Below are positions 24,967-33,760 of a stretch of 64,000 nt of DNA, in pieces (positions within the stretch are counted from its first letter, which is position 1; each line of letters opens with the position of its first letter). The DNA is from Burkholderiales bacterium JOSHI_001 (GTDB taxonomy: Bacteria > Pseudomonadota > Gammaproteobacteria > Burkholderiales > Burkholderiaceae_C), in NCBI GenBank assembly GCA_000244995.1, contig CM001438.1, positions 5,312,096 to 5,376,095 on the forward strand, read 5' to 3'. The position numbers and the translations under genes were made by a program. The notes beneath the pieces were generated by a model that did no database searches, was not told the origin of the DNA, and saw nothing but the letters and a program-made list of their open reading frames with translations.

Positions 24967-26043
24967 TCAGTCGGCGATGGGCTCCGGAGACCCCTTTGCC
25001 GCTGTGGTGAACAGGTCGTCCAAACGGGCCCAGGCGGCGTCGCGCTGGGCCGCCGGCATGAACGCCGCCTCGAAGCTGTTGCGCAACAGCTGCCAGGCCT
25101 GCCGCGCGCCCAATGCGGGCAGGGCGGCGAAGGTCTGCAGCAGGTTGTCGTTCAGGTAACCGCCGAAATAAGCCGGGTCGTCGCTGTTCACCGTGGCACA
25201 CAGGCCGGCCTCCAGCAAGGCCGGCAGGTTGTGCTCGGCCAGGGTGGGGAAGACACACAACTTCACGTTGGACAAGGGGCACACGGTGAGCGGCACGCGT
25301 TCACGCGCCAGCCGCTGCACCAGTGCGGGGCTTTCGGTGCAGCGCACGCCGTGGTCGATGCGCTGCACCTTCAGCACGTCCAGCGCGCTTTCGATGTAGG
25401 CCGGCGGGCCTTCTTCACCCGCATGGGCCACGGCGCGCAGGCCCAGGGCACGGGCGCGGGCAAAGACCTGGGCGAACTTTTCAGGCGGGTGGCCGCGTTC
25501 GCTGGAATCCAGCCCCACGCCGATGAAGTGTTGGCGAAAGGGCAGCGCCGCTTCCAGCGTGGCCAGGGCGTCGTCTTCCGGCAGGTGGCGCAGGAAGCAC
25601 AGGATCAGCTCGGACGTGAGGCCCCAGCGTGCCTTGGCGTCGGCCTGGGCCCGCGCCAGGCCCTGCACCACCGCCGCCATCGGCACGCCGCGCGCGGTGT
25701 GGGTCTGGGGGTCGAAGAACAGCTCGGCATGCACCACCTGGTCGGCCGCGGCGCGTTCGAAGTAGGCCATGGCCATGGCGTGGAAGTCGGCTTCCTTCAA
25801 CAGCACGCTGGCCCCGGCGTAGTAGATGTCCAGGAAGCTCTGCAGGTTGGTGAAGGCGTAGGCCGCGCGCAGCGCGTCCACGCTGGCATAGGGCAGGGCC
25901 ACGCCGTTGTCGCGCGCCAGCGCGAAGATGAGTTCGGGCTCCAGCGAGCCCTCGATGTGGATGTGCAGCTCGGCCTTGGGCGCCTGCCGCAGCAGTTGCG
26001 GCAGCCGGCTGCGCGGGATGGCGTCCAGCAGTAACGGGTTCAT
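24967..26043 (-). CDS. add: adenine/adenosine deaminase
   Basis: 358 aa, metal-dependent amidohydrolase of the adenosine deaminase family. Zinc and catalytic motifs are intact: KAELHIHIEGSLEPE near residue 23, AHAGEEGPP (His and catalytic Glu), RIDHGV, and NSDDPAYFGG. The strand CPLSNVKLCVF is the form I associate with adenine deaminases of this family (Aah1p/PA0148 type), whereas true adenosine deaminases usually have CPTSN there, so the substrate may be free adenine, giving hypoxanthine. Either product feeds the xanthine dehydrogenase encoded in the same region. Same strand as the flanking genes. Confidence 0.88.
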   Translation of the reverse strand: MNPLLLDAIPRSRLPQLLRQAPKAELHIHIEGSLEPELIFALARDNGVALPYASVDALRAAYAFTNLQSFLDIYYAGASVLLKEADFHAMAMAYFERAAADQVVHAELFFDPQTHTARGVPMAAVVQGLARAQADAKARWGLTSELILCFLRHLPEDDALATLEAALPFRQHFIGVGLDSSERGHPPEKFAQVFARARALGLRAVAHAGEEGPPAYIESALDVLKVQRIDHGVRCTESPALVQRLARERVPLTVCPLSNVKLCVFPTLAEHNLPALLEAGLCATVNSDDPAYFGGYLNDNLLQTFAALPALGARQAWQLLRNSFEAAFMPAAQRDAAWARLDDLFTTAAKGSPEPIAD

Positions 26044-26108
26044 GGCAGGGCCTCCACACAGGTGCCTGCCCCGAGGTTAGCAAGCGCGGTGCCCGCGTGG
26101 CCCGCGGG

Positions 26109-27971
26109 TCAGAAGAATTCCACCGCCTCGGCCGCCTCGGCCGCCGGGGCGCTGGCGGGGGCCGGCGCCAGCGCTGTCGCCGCCGCGGCCGGGCCGGCCG
26201 CCGGCCCGGCCAGGCCGCTGTCGATGCCGGCCACCACGTTGCGCAGGTGCTGGGCGTTGTCGCGCATGTCTTCGGCGGCCATCACCGACTCGGCCACCAT
26301 GTCGGCGTTGGACCGGGTCAGTTGCGCCAGTTCGTCCAGGCCGTTCATCACCCGCAGCAGGGCCTGGCTCTGCTGCTGCGCTTCGCCGGCCACGCTGCGC
26401 ATCTCGTCGGCCACCGCGTCCACGCCGCCGGCGATGCCGGCCAGCACCTCGCGCACGGCGGCGCCTTCGCTCACGCCCAGCGCCACCTGCTCGTTGGCCC
26501 GGGCGATCAGCTCGCGCACCTGCCCCGCAGCCTGGCGGCTGCGCCCGGCCAGGTCACGCACCTCGCCAGCCACCACGGCAAACGCCCGGCCGGACTCGCC
26601 GGCCCGCGCGGCTTCCACCGCAGCGTTCAGCGCCAGGATGTTGGTCTGGAAGGCGATGGCCTCGATCAGCGACACCGCCTCGCCCATGTGGCGCGACTGC
26701 TGCGCAATGCCTTCGATGGCCTGCACGCTGCGCAGCACCACCGCGCGGCCGTCGTGGGCCTGGGTGCGCAGCGCCGCGCAGCGCTGGTCCACATGCTGGG
26801 CGTGTTCGGCGGTGGCCTGAACCTGCTGCACCGCTTCGCGCACGCCCTGGCTGGTGGTGGCCAGGAAGCTGCCCTGCTGGTCGGTGCGAATGGCCAGTTG
26901 CTGCGCCGACACCGACATGGTGACGCCGGCACCGGCCACCTTGCCCGAGCCTTCCAGCATGCTGCCCACAACATTGTGCAACTGCTGGCTGCTGTCCTGC
27001 AGCGCGGCCACCAGGCGGGCCTGCTGCCGCATGCGCTGCAGCAAGGCATGCACCAGCGCCCCCACGCCGCCGCTGGCCACCAGCACGCCCAGCAGCACCG
27101 CCAGGCTGCGTTGGCGCCAGGGCGCCAGCACGCTGTTCACCGCGATGCCGGTCTGCACCACCAGGCCGTAGGGCTGCACCTGGCGGAAGGCCCAGATGCG
27201 CAGCGATGGGTCCGCCTCTGCGTGCGCCCGGACCACGCCCTGCGGCTGTTGGCTGATCGCCTGGAACAAGGCGCTGTCACGCACGTCGCGGCCCAGGTCG
27301 CCTTCGGTCTGTGGCGCGCGCGCACGCACCACGCCGTCCAGCCCGGTGAGCGTGGTGACCACGTCCTCGCCCTGGCTGGCGCTTTCGAAAAAGCCGGAGA
27401 AGTACGAAGGCGGCATCGACAGCACCACCACGCCGCCGAAGTCGCCGCTGAAAGTGTTGATGCGGCGGGTGAGCTGGAGCGACCATTTGCCGCTGGCCTT
27501 GCCCAGCACGGGCTTGCTGATGAACAGGCGGTCGTCCTTGACCTGCACGTGCACCTTGAAGTGTTCGCGTTCGTGCAGGTCCACGCGCTGGAAGGGCAGC
27601 GAGGAATGCGACAGGAAGCCGTCCGCGCCGATCACGCCCAACTGGTGGAAGTCGGACTGGATGATGGATTCATCCTGCAGGTAGCTGCGGATGTCCAGCG
27701 CCAGGTTCATGCGCCCGTACTCCTTGCGCAGGAAACGCAGGGCCTGGTCGGCGCCTTGCATGCTCTTGGCCACATGCTCGGCGTAGGCGCGTGACAGGTT
27801 GGCCATGTCGGTCTCGGCCTGGCGCAGCACCGCGGCCCGGTCGGTCAGCACCGAACCCACCGCCAGCAGCCACATCAGCAGCACCAGGCCCACGGCGCCA
27901 ACCGCCAGCCAGCGGGCCGCCGCGCCGGCAGGTGGCAATTCGTGCAAGGGTTTCGGGGGTGGCAAAGGCAT
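26109..27971 (-). CDS. chemoreceptor with double-Cache-like periplasmic domain, inside the purine gene cluster
   Basis: 620 aa from the ATG at 27971; a start 16 codons earlier is possible, and neither has a clear ribosome site. TM1 at about 22-45, a large periplasmic region at 46-300 with Cache/PDC features ([49 protein letters not shown]), TM2 at about 305-330. A cytoplasmic coiled coil carries the receptor tip ([20 protein letters not shown]). The tip surroundings and tail (ending AVEFF) differ from the three operon receptors, so it is not part of that duplication. It is flanked by purine transport and deamination genes on the same strand. dCache receptors for purines are known (Pseudomonas putida McpH); purine sensing here is an inference from position. 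Confidence 0.9.
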   Translation of the reverse strand: MPLPPPKPLHELPPAGAAARWLAVGAVGLVLLMWLLAVGSVLTDRAAVLRQAETDMANLSRAYAEHVAKSMQGADQALRFLRKEYGRMNLALDIRSYLQDESIIQSDFHQLGVIGADGFLSHSSLPFQRVDLHEREHFKVHVQVKDDRLFISKPVLGKASGKWSLQLTRRINTFSGDFGGVVVLSMPPSYFSGFFESASQGEDVVTTLTGLDGVVRARAPQTEGDLGRDVRDSALFQAISQQPQGVVRAHAEADPSLRIWAFRQVQPYGLVVQTGIAVNSVLAPWRQRSLAVLLGVLVASGGVGALVHALLQRMRQQARLVAALQDSSQQLHNVVGSMLEGSGKVAGAGVTMSVSAQQLAIRTDQQGSFLATTSQGVREAVQQVQATAEHAQHVDQRCAALRTQAHDGRAVVLRSVQAIEGIAQQSRHMGEAVSLIEAIAFQTNILALNAAVEAARAGESGRAFAVVAGEVRDLAGRSRQAAGQVRELIARANEQVALGVSEGAAVREVLAGIAGGVDAVADEMRSVAGEAQQQSQALLRVMNGLDELAQLTRSNADMVAESVMAAEDMRDNAQHLRNVVAGIDSGLAGPAAGPAAAATALAPAPASAPAAEAAEAVEFF

Positions 27972-28040
27972 GGCGACGGTCACGGGCGGCGCGTCCAAGC
28001 ACCGTCCTTGTGCCGGCATGTTGCCGCCCCGCAGGACCTG

Positions 28041-28072
28041 AAAACCAACAAAAAGGCCGCCCGCAGGCGGCC
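28041..28072 (-). terminator. Rho-independent terminator after the BMP transporter operon
   Basis: Reading leftward, GGCCGCC-TGCG-GGCGGCC (28072-28055, seven-base perfect stem, four-base loop) is followed by TTTTTGTTGG. It lies 22 bases after the stop of the BMP lipoprotein gene and before the chemoreceptor gene, so it closes the transporter operon. Confidence 0.85.
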
Positions 28073-28094
28073 AGTTAAGCCAGCCAGGGCGGCC

Positions 28095-29273
28095 TCACTT
28101 GTCCCCCGGCACCTTGCCTTCCACGCCCTTGACATAGAACTTGATGCCACCCAGGAAGGCGTCGTCGGCCACCTTGTCGGCCGCCAGCACTTCCTTGCCG
28201 GTGTTGTCGGTGATGGGGCCCTTCCAGATGCTGAAGCTGCCGTCCTTCAGCCCGGCCTTGACCTTGTCCACCTTGTCCTTCAGCTCGGCCGGCACCTTGG
28301 CGGACAGCGACACCAGGTCGATGGCCCCTTCCTTCACGCCCCACCAGGCCTTGCCGGTGGTCCATTTGCCATCCAGCGCGTCGCGCGTGGCCTGGATGTA
28401 GTACGGGCCCCAGTTGATGACGGCCGAGGCCAGGTGGGCGTTGGGGCCGTAGTTGGTCATGTCCGAATCCCAGCCGAAGGCCATCTTGCCGGCCTTTTCG
28501 GCGGTTTGCAGCACGGCGCTGGAGTCGGTGTTCTGCATCAGCACGTCGGCCCCGGCGTTCAGCAGGCTTTGCGCGGCTTCGGTTTCCTTGGGCGGGTTGA
28601 ACCATTCGCCCACCCACACCACCTTGGTCTTCACCTTGGGGTTCACGCTCTGCGCGCCGAGGGTGAAGCTGTTGATGTTGCGCACCACCTCGGGGATGGG
28701 GATGGAGCCCACCACGCCCAGGGTGTTGCTCTTGGTCATGCCGCCGGCCACCACGCCGGCCATGTAGGCGCCTTCGTAGGTGCGGCTGTCGTAGGTGCGC
28801 ATGTTGTCGGCCGTCTTGTAGCCGGTGGCATGCTCGAACTTCACCTCCTTGGCGTCGGCCGCGGCCTTGAGCATGGGCTCCATGTAGCCGAAGGTGGTGC
28901 CGAAGATGAGCTTGTTGCCCTGGCCCACCATGTCGCGGAACACGCGCTCGGCGTCGGCCGCCTCGGGCACCTTCTCGACGAAGCTGGTGACCACCTTGTC
29001 GCCGAATTCCTTCTCCACCGCCTTGCGGCCGTTGTCGTGGGCGAAGGTCCAGCCGCCATCGCCCACCGGGCCCACGTAGGCGAAGGCGATCTTCAGCGGT
29101 TCGGGTTTGGCCGGCGCGGCAGCGGCCGACGCCGGTGCGGCCGCACTGGCCGGGGCCGCTGCCGGGGCGGCCGGGGCCTCTTCCTTCTTGCCGCAGCCGG
29201 CCAGCAGCGCGCCGGCGCCCAGGGCCGCCAGGCTGGTGAAGCGAAGCAGCGACCGTTTGGTGATCAAGGACAT
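28095..29273 (-). CDS. BMP-family purine nucleoside-binding lipoprotein
   Basis: 392 aa. Lipoprotein signal with lipobox LLAGC (Cys about residue 27), then an Ala/Pro linker and a periplasmic-binding fold of the BMP/PnrA family (IAFAYVGPVGDGGWTFAHD, IFGTTFGYMEPML, VKFEHATGYKT, ADVLMQNTDSSAV). It is the membrane-anchored ligand-binding subunit of the nucleoside importer whose permeases and ATPase are encoded just upstream. CTCC on the plus strand gives a GGAG ribosome site before the ATG. Last gene before a strong terminator. Confidence 0.93.
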   Translation of the reverse strand: MSLITKRSLLRFTSLAALGAGALLAGCGKKEEAPAAPAAAPASAAAPASAAAAPAKPEPLKIAFAYVGPVGDGGWTFAHDNGRKAVEKEFGDKVVTSFVEKVPEAADAERVFRDMVGQGNKLIFGTTFGYMEPMLKAAADAKEVKFEHATGYKTADNMRTYDSRTYEGAYMAGVVAGGMTKSNTLGVVGSIPIPEVVRNINSFTLGAQSVNPKVKTKVVWVGEWFNPPKETEAAQSLLNAGADVLMQNTDSSAVLQTAEKAGKMAFGWDSDMTNYGPNAHLASAVINWGPYYIQATRDALDGKWTTGKAWWGVKEGAIDLVSLSAKVPAELKDKVDKVKAGLKDGSFSIWKGPITDNTGKEVLAADKVADDAFLGGIKFYVKGVEGKVPGDK

Positions 29274-29310
29274 GCTTTCTCCTGTGTGTTCACGTCGTGA
29301 TGAATGATTA

Positions 29311-30231
29311 TCAGCCGCCCGGTGTGAACGGCTTGCCGATGGACGCCGGCATGTTGGCGCGGATGAAGGCGGCGTTGCGCGAGATGGCCACCAGCACCAC
29401 GATGGTGGCCAGGTAGGGCAGCATGCTCAGCCACTGGCTGGCCACCTGCACGCCCTGGCCCTGCAGGTGGAACTGCAGCATGGTGACGCCGCCGAACAGG
29501 TAGGCCCCCAGCAGCACGCGCGCCGGCCGCCAGGTGGCGAAGGTGGTCAGTGCCAGCGCGATCCAGCCCTTGCCGGCCACCATGCCCTCCACCCACAGCG
29601 GGGTGTAGATCACCGAGATGTAGGCCCCGGCCAGCCCGCACAGCGCGCCGCCGGCCACCACCGCCGCCAGCCGGATGCGCCGCACCGGGTAGCCCAGGGC
29701 ATGGGCGCTTTCGGGTGACTCGCCCACCGCGCGCAGCACCAGGCCGGCGCGGGTGCGCATCAGGAACCAGGCCAGCGCCGCGGTGAGCGCCAGCGCCACG
29801 TAGACCATCGGATGGTGGCGGAACAGCGCCGGCCCGATGACCGGGATCTCGGCCAGGAAAGGCATGGCGAACCGGGGCCGCGGGCCCAACTGCGCCTGGG
29901 TGAAGTTCATGCCCGCGAAGGCCGAGAAACCGCCGCCGAACAGCGACAGCGCCAGCCCGGTGGCGTACTGGTTGGTGTTCAGCCAGATCACCAGCACACC
30001 GAAGGCCAGCGCCCCCAGCGCGCCGGCGGCCATGCCGGCGCCGAAGGCCAGGGTGTCGCTGCCGGTGGCCGCCGCGGTGGCGAAACCGGCCAGCGCGGCC
30101 ACCAGCATCAGCCCCTCGGCGCCCAGGTTGACGATGCCCGCGCGTTCATTGATCAGCAGGCCCAGGCCGGCGATGGCCAGCGCGGTGCCGGCGTTCATGG
30201 ACGCGGCCAGCAGCAGGGCAAAGGATTCCAT
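29311..30231 (-). CDS. nucleoside ABC transporter permease 2 (NupC/YufQ type)
   Basis: 306 aa from the ATG at 30231, which shares one base with the stop of the preceding permease (TGATG). It has about eight to nine hydrophobic helices and the branched-chain/ribose-type permease signature GLLINERAGIVNLGAEGLMLVAA near the N-terminus. GESPESAHALGYPVRRIRL matches the cytoplasmic loop that contacts the ATPase. Pairs with the 353-aa permease to form the membrane channel of the BMP-type purine importer. Confidence 0.93.
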   Translation of the reverse strand: MESFALLLAASMNAGTALAIAGLGLLINERAGIVNLGAEGLMLVAALAGFATAAATGSDTLAFGAGMAAGALGALAFGVLVIWLNTNQYATGLALSLFGGGFSAFAGMNFTQAQLGPRPRFAMPFLAEIPVIGPALFRHHPMVYVALALTAALAWFLMRTRAGLVLRAVGESPESAHALGYPVRRIRLAAVVAGGALCGLAGAYISVIYTPLWVEGMVAGKGWIALALTTFATWRPARVLLGAYLFGGVTMLQFHLQGQGVQVASQWLSMLPYLATIVVLVAISRNAAFIRANMPASIGKPFTPGG

Positions 30232-31292
30232 CAGCGGCTCCTGGCCCAACGCAGGCGGTGGTGGATGAGGGTGTCGCTGGCCAGCAGCGTGAACAGCAGC
30301 AGGCCCTGGAACACGCCGGTCAGGCTCTTGGGCAGGCCCATGCGGCTTTGCGCCAGTTCACCGCCGATGTAGAACATGCTCATCAGGATGGCCGCCAGCA
30401 CCACGCCCAGCGGGTGCAGCCGGCCGACGAAGGCCACGATGATGGCCGCGAAGCCGTAGCCCGCCGGCACATGCGGCGTCAGTTGGCCCAGCGGGCCGGC
30501 CACTTCCAGCGCGCCGGCCAGCCCGGCCAGCCCGCCCGAACCCAGCAGCGCGGCCCACAGCGCACGCCGCGACGAGAAGCCCGCGTAACGCGCCGCCGCC
30601 GGCGCCAGCCCGCCCACCTGCAGCGCAAAGCCGGCCTGGGTGCGGAACAGCAGCACCCAGGTGCTGGCGGCCAGCGCCAGTGCCAGCAGCACGCCCACGT
30701 TGGGCCGCTGCCCCGCCACCAGGCGCGGCACCTGGGTGGCGGGCAGGAAGTTGATGGTCTGCGGGAAGTTGTAGCCCTGCGGGTCTTTCCAGGGCCCTTC
30801 CACCAGCCAGGCCAGCAGCAGCGTGGCCACGTACACCAGCATCAGGCTGACCAGGATTTCGCTGGCATTGAAGCGGTCGCGCAACCAGGCCACCAGCGCC
30901 GCCCAGGCCATGCCGCCCAGCACGCCGGCCAGCAGGATGAGCAGCACGATCCAGCGCCCGGTGCCCGGGCCCGCCTGCAGCGCCACGCCGCCGGCCGCGA
31001 TGGCACCCAGCACGAACTGGCCTTCGGCACCGATGTTCCACACGTTCGAGCGGTAGCAGACGCTCAGGCCCAGCGCGATGAGGGCCAGCGGCGTGGCCTT
31101 GATCGCGATCTCGCCCCAGGCATAGCCACTTTTCACCGGTTCGACGAAGAACATGGACAGCGCCCGCACCGGGTCCTTGCCCAGGGCGGCGAACAGCAGC
31201 ATGCCCAGCAGCACCGTCACCCCCAGCGCCAGCAGCGGCGAGGCCAGGGCCATGGCCTGGGAGGGCTGGGGCCGGGTTTCAAGCCGCAGCAT
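30231..31292 (-). CDS. nucleoside ABC transporter permease 1 (NupB/YufP type)
   Basis: 353 aa. About ten hydrophobic helices; the segments YRSNVWNIGAEGQFVLGAI and GLAPAAARYAGFSSRRALW correspond to the conserved membrane core and the ATPase-contacting loop of this permease family. The start overlaps the end of the ATPase gene by 14 bases and the stop overlaps the next permease by one, so the three are translated together. Usual length for the family. Confidence 0.93.
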   Translation of the reverse strand: MLRLETRPQPSQAMALASPLLALGVTVLLGMLLFAALGKDPVRALSMFFVEPVKSGYAWGEIAIKATPLALIALGLSVCYRSNVWNIGAEGQFVLGAIAAGGVALQAGPGTGRWIVLLILLAGVLGGMAWAALVAWLRDRFNASEILVSLMLVYVATLLLAWLVEGPWKDPQGYNFPQTINFLPATQVPRLVAGQRPNVGVLLALALAASTWVLLFRTQAGFALQVGGLAPAAARYAGFSSRRALWAALLGSGGLAGLAGALEVAGPLGQLTPHVPAGYGFAAIIVAFVGRLHPLGVVLAAILMSMFYIGGELAQSRMGLPKSLTGVFQGLLLFTLLASDTLIHHRLRWARSR

Positions 31293-32796
31293 GCGCGGCC
31301 TCCGGTTCCCACAGACCGCTCATCCACTGGCCGATGCGCTCCACCGTGGCGTCGCGCGTGGCAATGGGGGGCGACAGGCGCCCGCCGGCCATCACCACCA
31401 GGCGGTCGGCCAGCTCGAACAGCTCGTCCAGTTCTTCGCTCACCACCAGCAGGGCGCAGCCGGCGTCGCGCAGGGCCAGCAGTTCGCCGCGGATCTGTGC
31501 CGCCGCGCCCACGTCCACACCCCAGGTGGGCTGGCTCACGATCAGCAACTTCGGTTGGGCGTCCACCTCGCGCCCGACGATGAATTTCTGCAGGTTGCCG
31601 CCCGACAGGCTGCGCGCCGCGGCGTCCGCCCCGCCGGCCTTGACGCGGAAGCGCTCGATCAGCGCCTGGGTGCGTTGTCGCACCTGGGCCATGCGCAGCC
31701 AGCCCAGCGGCCCCAGCACGCCGTCGGTGCGGGTGAGCAGGGTGTTCTGCGCCAGCGACAGCGAAGGCACCGCGCCGCGGCCCAGCCGTTCTTCGGGCAC
31801 GAAATGCAGGCCGAGTGCGCGCCGAACGCCGGGGCCGGCGCGCGCGATGTCCTGGCCGAACAGGCGGATGGCGCCGGGCGGGGCGCGCGGGTCTTCACCC
31901 GACAGCGCGGCCATCAGCTCCTGCTGGCCGTTGCCCGAGACGCCGGCCACGCCCACGATTTCACCGGCGCGCACCTGCAGACCGATGTCGGCCAGGTCGG
32001 TGCCGAAGGGGTCGTTGCGCGCCAGCGCCAGGCCCTGCAGCGCCAGCACCACCTCGCCGGCCTGGGCCTTGCGCTGCGGCAGCGCGGGCGGCTCGCTGCC
32101 GATCATCAGCCGCGACAGGCTGGCGTTGCTCTCCCGGGTGGGGTCCACCTCGCCGGTGACCTTGCCGCCGCGCAGCACGGTGCAGTGGTGGCACAGCTCG
32201 CGGATCTCGTCGAGCTTGTGGCTGATGTACAGGATGGCGCAGCCCTCGTGCGCCAGCTGGCGCAGCGTGACGAACAGGCGCTGCACCGCCTGCGGCGTGA
32301 GCACCGACGTGGGCTCGTCCAGGATCAGCAGCTTCGGGCTGGTGAGCAGCGCCCGCACGATCTCCACCCGCTGGCGTTCGCCCACCGACAGCGTGTGCAC
32401 CGGGCGCTCGGGGCGAACGTCCAGGCCGTAGTCGCCGGCCACCTTGACGATGCGTTGGCTCACTTCGGCCAGGCTGAGGTGCTTGTCCAGGCCCAGCCAC
32501 ACGTTCTCGGCCGCGGTGAGGGTGTCGAACAGGCTGAAGTGCTGGTAGACCATGCTGATGCCCAGCGCGCGCGCCGCCGCGGGCGACGCGATCTGCACAG
32601 TCTGGCCGTTCCAGCGGATCTCGCCCTCGTCCGGCCGCACCGCGCCGTAGATCATCTTCATCATCGTGGACTTGCCGGCGCCGTTTTCGCCCAGCACGGC
32701 GTGGATCTCGCCGGGCTTGACGCGCAGGTCTACCCGGTCGTTGGCCTTCACGGCCGGGTACTGCTTGCTGACACCGACCAGTTCAAGACGAAGCAT
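31279..32796 (-). CDS. nucleoside ABC transporter ATP-binding protein, two fused ATPase domains (NupA/YufO type)
   Basis: 505 aa from the ATG at 32796; the ORF is open further upstream but that part has no coding character. The first ATPase domain (1-240) has Walker A GENGAGKST, signature LSVGERQRVEI and Walker B LLILDEPTS. The second (255-500) has a degenerate P-loop GVSGNGQQE, signature LSGGNLQKFIV and a weakened Walker B (LLIVSQPTWG, lacking the DE pair), as is normal for RbsA/NupA-type double ATPases. It energises purine nucleoside import with the two permeases and BMP proteins encoded downstream. Confidence 0.95.
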   Translation of the reverse strand: MLRLELVGVSKQYPAVKANDRVDLRVKPGEIHAVLGENGAGKSTMMKMIYGAVRPDEGEIRWNGQTVQIASPAAARALGISMVYQHFSLFDTLTAAENVWLGLDKHLSLAEVSQRIVKVAGDYGLDVRPERPVHTLSVGERQRVEIVRALLTSPKLLILDEPTSVLTPQAVQRLFVTLRQLAHEGCAILYISHKLDEIRELCHHCTVLRGGKVTGEVDPTRESNASLSRLMIGSEPPALPQRKAQAGEVVLALQGLALARNDPFGTDLADIGLQVRAGEIVGVAGVSGNGQQELMAALSGEDPRAPPGAIRLFGQDIARAGPGVRRALGLHFVPEERLGRGAVPSLSLAQNTLLTRTDGVLGPLGWLRMAQVRQRTQALIERFRVKAGGADAAARSLSGGNLQKFIVGREVDAQPKLLIVSQPTWGVDVGAAAQIRGELLALRDAGCALLVVSEELDELFELADRLVVMAGGRLSPPIATRDATVERIGQWMSGLWEPEAAHAAA

Positions 32797-32824
32797 GCGA
32801 TGGGCCTGGGGCGAGGGTGGCGGG

Positions 32825-33691
32825 TCAGAAATGGTATTCGGCCCGCAGCATCGGCGTCTTGGCGGTTGCCCCGGGGCCCGCGCCGGCGCCCGCGGCGGTG
32901 GTACGGTTGCCGAACTTGTTGCGCCAGTACTGGTATTCCAGGCCCACCTTGAAGGTGTTCTTGGCGCTGCCGGCCAGCGCGCCCACATCCAGCATCAGCT
33001 GCATGTCGATGTTGGTCTCCGGCGCGGTGCCGCCGCCGAATTCGTTCGTGCCCTTGGACGCGATCCAGTTCATGTAGCCCTCGAAGGACAGCGGCAGGCC
33101 GCCCGGCACCGGCATGCCCCAGGCCAGGTTCAGCATGGGGTGGGTCTTGTAGCTGTAGCGCGGGGTGCTGACGCCGCTGAAGGTGTTGAAGGGCGCGTTG
33201 CTTTCCTTCAGCAGGTACAGGCCCACGTTCAGGAAGCCGGGCACGTCCATGGACAGCGTGGGGCCCACCACCAGCATGCGCTTCTTGCTGTTGTAGCCGG
33301 CGTCGGTCTTGGCGTTGACGTCGAAGCCGGCGGTGAGGCCGACACCCCGGACGGGGCCGAACTTCATCTTCGTGCCGAAGGTCTTTTCAATGTCCAGCGT
33401 GTGGCGGTAGACGATGTAGACCTCGTGCGCACCGTTGGTGGACCCGGCGCCGGCGGGGTCCTTCTCGTCGGACTTCAGGAAGTCGACATTGAAGAAGTTG
33501 CTGCCGTACTTGTAGCCGCTGACATGGGTGAGGTTGACGATGTCCTTGTGGATGTCGTTCACGTTGAAGGGCTCGGCGAACTTGCCGCCGGTGCGAAAGC
33601 CGATGGAGGTGTCGCTCCAGTCGGCGGCATGGGTGGCGGCAGCGGCGGCGGCCAGCAGCGCGGCGGCGACGGGTTGGCGGAAAGCGGGCAT
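32825..33691 (-). CDS. Tsx-like outer-membrane channel
   Basis: 288 aa from the ATG at 33691 (AAGGA upstream). Cleavable signal ending THAAD; the mature start WSDTSIGFRTGGKFAEPFN is the kind found in Tsx/OmpK nucleoside channels. Alternating hydrophobic/polar strands run throughout, and the last residue is Phe after a strand (MLRAEYHF), the C-terminal signature for outer-membrane beta-barrel assembly. Located between guanine deaminase and the nucleoside transporter genes on one transcript, it would let nucleosides or bases cross the outer membrane. The family call rests on the start, the barrel pattern and the context. Confidence 0.8.
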   Translation of the reverse strand: MPAFRQPVAAALLAAAAAATHAADWSDTSIGFRTGGKFAEPFNVNDIHKDIVNLTHVSGYKYGSNFFNVDFLKSDEKDPAGAGSTNGAHEVYIVYRHTLDIEKTFGTKMKFGPVRGVGLTAGFDVNAKTDAGYNSKKRMLVVGPTLSMDVPGFLNVGLYLLKESNAPFNTFSGVSTPRYSYKTHPMLNLAWGMPVPGGLPLSFEGYMNWIASKGTNEFGGGTAPETNIDMQLMLDVGALAGSAKNTFKVGLEYQYWRNKFGNRTTAAGAGAGPGATAKTPMLRAEYHF

Positions 33692-33760
33692 GGTCGTCCT
33701 TGGTTTGAGTGGTGGAATGGATCGGCACGGGGCCGACACCCCCCGCGCAAGTTCCATGCC

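Noticed and set aside
24887-25159. Small Cys-rich ORF (starts MLTRQCCGASLCWCFACCC)
   Set aside because: The Cys-rich part lies mostly in the gap before adenine deaminase, but the rest overlaps that gene's 3' end in antisense; no ribosome site, and no metallothionein-like spacing.
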